In this document: positions 24,427 to 25,682 of the stretch, piece after piece
Numbering within the stretch: the stretch's first letter is position 1
Layout: each line of letters starts with the position of its first letter
Assembly (NCBI GenBank): GCA_030618495.1
Contig: JAUXDE010000010.1
Location: 1 to 25,682 of the forward strand
DNA: 25,682 nucleotides
Reading direction: 5' to 3'
Source: Clostridia bacterium
GTDB lineage: Bacteria > UBA6262 > WVXT01 > JAUXBS01
Program-made: the position numbers and the translations under genes
The notes under the pieces: generated by a model
What the model saw: only the letters and a program-made list of their open reading frames with translations
The model's database searches: none
Told to the model about the DNA's origin: nothing

Positions 24427-25125
24427 TTACTTACCTCTCTTAATTTGTTTCTTCGTTGCTTTCTTGACGGGTTCCTTTTTTTCAACCTTCGGTTTCACAT
24501 GCCTTTTGGTCTTCGATATGGCAAGAAAGTTGTTTTTTGAACCCGGGACCGCGCCTTTAACTAACATAAAACTGTCTTTTTCTCTTATATCAATTACTTC
24601 CAGTTTCAAAACTTTTATCGCATCGTTACCCATGCGCCCCGCCATATGAGTACCCTTAAAAACACGCGAAGGATATGAGCTCGCGCTCAACCCGCCGGGG
24701 CCTCTCTTGTTGGTGCATCCATGGGATTTTGGACCGCCGCTAAAATTCCACCGTTTCATCCCCCCTGCCATCCCTTTACCTCTCGATTGACCTTTCACAT
24801 CAACGTAGTCCCCTGTTTTGAACATACTTATCCCGACCTTGTCTCCAAGTTTATATTCATCAGGATTCTCCACTCTTACTTCCCTTATGTGCCTGATTGA
24901 TAATACATTGGCTTTCTTTAAATGGTTCTTCAACGGTTTATTTATTAGTTTTTCCTTTTTTTCGCCATAACCCAGTTGAACCGCATTATACCCATCCCTG
25001 GAAATGGTCTTCTTCTGCAGCACTACACAGGGTTTTATTTCTATGACGGTAACAGGAACCACGTCACCTGAATCGTTAAAAACCTGCGTCATGCCTAATT
25101 TCGTTCCAAAAATTGTATTTATCAT
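24427..25125 (-). CDS. rplC: 50S ribosomal protein L3 with Lys-rich tail
   Basis: Early-assembly protein near the peptidyl transferase centre. Blocks: FGTKLGMTQVF, RGKGMAGGMKRWNFSGGPKSHG (in parts) and the core MAGRMGNDAIKV. The Gln that PrmB methylates in E. coli is Arg here (MAGRMG), so that modification is not expected. At 232 aa it exceeds the usual 205-215 aa because of a basic tail after SKTKRHVKPK. It lies 15 bp behind rpsJ. Confidence 0.98.
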   Translation of the reverse strand: MINTIFGTKLGMTQVFNDSGDVVPVTVIEIKPCVVLQKKTISRDGYNAVQLGYGEKKEKLINKPLKNHLKKANVLSIRHIREVRVENPDEYKLGDKVGISMFKTGDYVDVKGQSRGKGMAGGMKRWNFSGGPKSHGCTNKRGPGGLSASSYPSRVFKGTHMAGRMGNDAIKVLKLEVIDIREKDSFMLVKGAVPGSKNNFLAISKTKRHVKPKVEKKEPVKKATKKQIKRGK

Positions 25126-25140
25126 TTTTTACACCAATAA

Positions 25141-25449
25141 TTAAAGTTTTATTTCCACATCTACGCCTGCCGGCAGGTTCAGCTTCATTAACGCATCCAC
25201 CGTCTCGGGCGTGGGTTTTAAAATATCAATTAACCTCTTATGAACCCTCCGCTCGAACTGCTCCCTTGACTTTTTATCTACGTGAGGGGACTTTAAAACC
25301 GTATATTTCCGAATTCTTGTCGGAAGCAGCACCGGTCCGGATATCTTTGCCCCCGTCCTCGTAGCTGTTTCAACAATTTCCGTTAACGATTGATCGAGCA
25401 TCCTATGGTCATAAGCCTTCAACCTGATTCGAATTATTTCTCCTGGCAT
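25141..25449 (-). CDS. rpsJ: 30S ribosomal protein S10
   Basis: Small-subunit head protein, also the NusE antitermination factor. I choose the ATG at 25449 (102 aa, [20 protein letters not shown]), which fits the family length and has GAAGGGTG just upstream; an ATG five codons earlier overlaps the tuf stop. Blocks [20 protein letters not shown] (in parts) and [15 protein letters not shown] are typical. Confidence 0.97.
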   Translation of the reverse strand: MPGEIIRIRLKAYDHRMLDQSLTEIVETATRTGAKISGPVLLPTRIRKYTVLKSPHVDKKSREQFERRVHKRLIDILKPTPETVDALMKLNLPAGVDVEIKL

Positions 25450-25460
25450 TGATTCACCCT

Positions 25461-25682
25461 TCATTCCGTTATACCGGAAACAACACCCGCGCCTATCGTA
25501 TGTCCGCCCTCCCTGATTGCAAACCTAAGTTCTTTCTCCATCGCTATAGGCGTTATCAGCTCTCCCGTTATCTCCACGTGGTCTCCGGGCATCACCATCT
25601 CCCTGCCCTTCGGCAGGTTCAACGTACCCGTCACGTCTGTCGTCCTGAAGTAAAACTGCGGCCTGTAACCGGTGAAGAACGG
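25461..25682 (-). CDS. tuf: Elongation factor Tu, C-terminal end only (cut by window edge)
   Basis: The last 73 codons of EF-Tu, which carries aminoacyl-tRNA to the ribosome. The fragment has the domain 3 signatures [19 protein letters not shown] (in parts), MVMPGDHVE and [16 protein letters not shown]; it ends SGITE. The stop lies 11 bp before rpsJ, the usual tuf-S10 junction. Base composition and codon use differ from the neighbours: all five Arg codons are AGG, and five of six Ile codons are ATA. Confidence 0.97.
   Translation of the reverse strand, partial: PFFTGYRPQFYFRTTDVTGTLNLPKGREMVMPGDHVEITGELITPIAMEKELRFAIREGGHTIGAGVVSGITE

Overview
The window is one long minus-strand block of bacterial housekeeping genes. 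Reading in the direction of transcription (right to left), it starts with the 3' end of tuf and runs through a complete S10-spc-alpha ribosomal superoperon: rpsJ, rplC, rplD, rplW, rplB, rpsS, rplV, rpsC, rplP, rpmC, rpsQ, rplN, rplX, rplE, rpsN, rpsH, rplF, rplR, rpsE, rplO, secY, adk, map, infA, rpmJ, rpsM, rpsK, rpsD, rpoA, rplQ. It continues without a clear break into the cell-elongation genes mreB, mreC, mreD, mrdA (PBP2) and rodA, and then into a radical SAM / DUF2344 / RNase G trio. Most genes are separated by a few bases or overlap (ATGA or TAATG junctions); the largest gap before the last gene is about 180 bp. At the left edge lies a truncated lipoprotein gene with its own consensus sigma70-type promoter, also on the minus strand.

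Organism: clearly a bacterium, rod-forming or at least able to elongate (MreBCD-PBP2-RodA), moderately AT-leaning, and using TTG start codons fairly often (rpsC, rplR, rplE, rpsD). rpmD (L30) is missing between rpsE and rplO, as in Chlamydiae and other PVC-related lineages, Cyanobacteria and CPR bacteria. The zinc-binding (Cys-rich) forms of S4, S14, L36, L24 and adenylate kinase are present. The gene order rodA - radical SAM - DUF2344 - rng is shared with deep-branching and anaerobic lineages. An uncultured PVC-affiliated candidate phylum such as Omnitrophota would fit, but this is only an inference.

How the genes work together: the right two thirds make ribosomal proteins plus the factors used with them (EF-Tu, IF-1, SecYEG channel subunit, methionine aminopeptidase, adenylate kinase, RNA polymerase alpha). 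The middle makes the Rod complex that inserts lateral-wall peptidoglycan. The radical SAM/DUF2344/RNase G genes look RNA-related. Growth, translation and elongation could therefore sit on one transcript.

No wholly new system is evident. The points that most deserve a second look are: the mreC N-terminus, which is readable only across a ten-A run or from a non-standard start; a 111-bp nested palindrome between rpsK and rpsD, one end of which has a near copy in the variable tail of rpsC; a REP-like motif that supplies the rng stop codon; short hairpins directly behind several stop codons; a RodA with an extra pair of hydrophobic segments; and a tuf end with strikingly different codon use.
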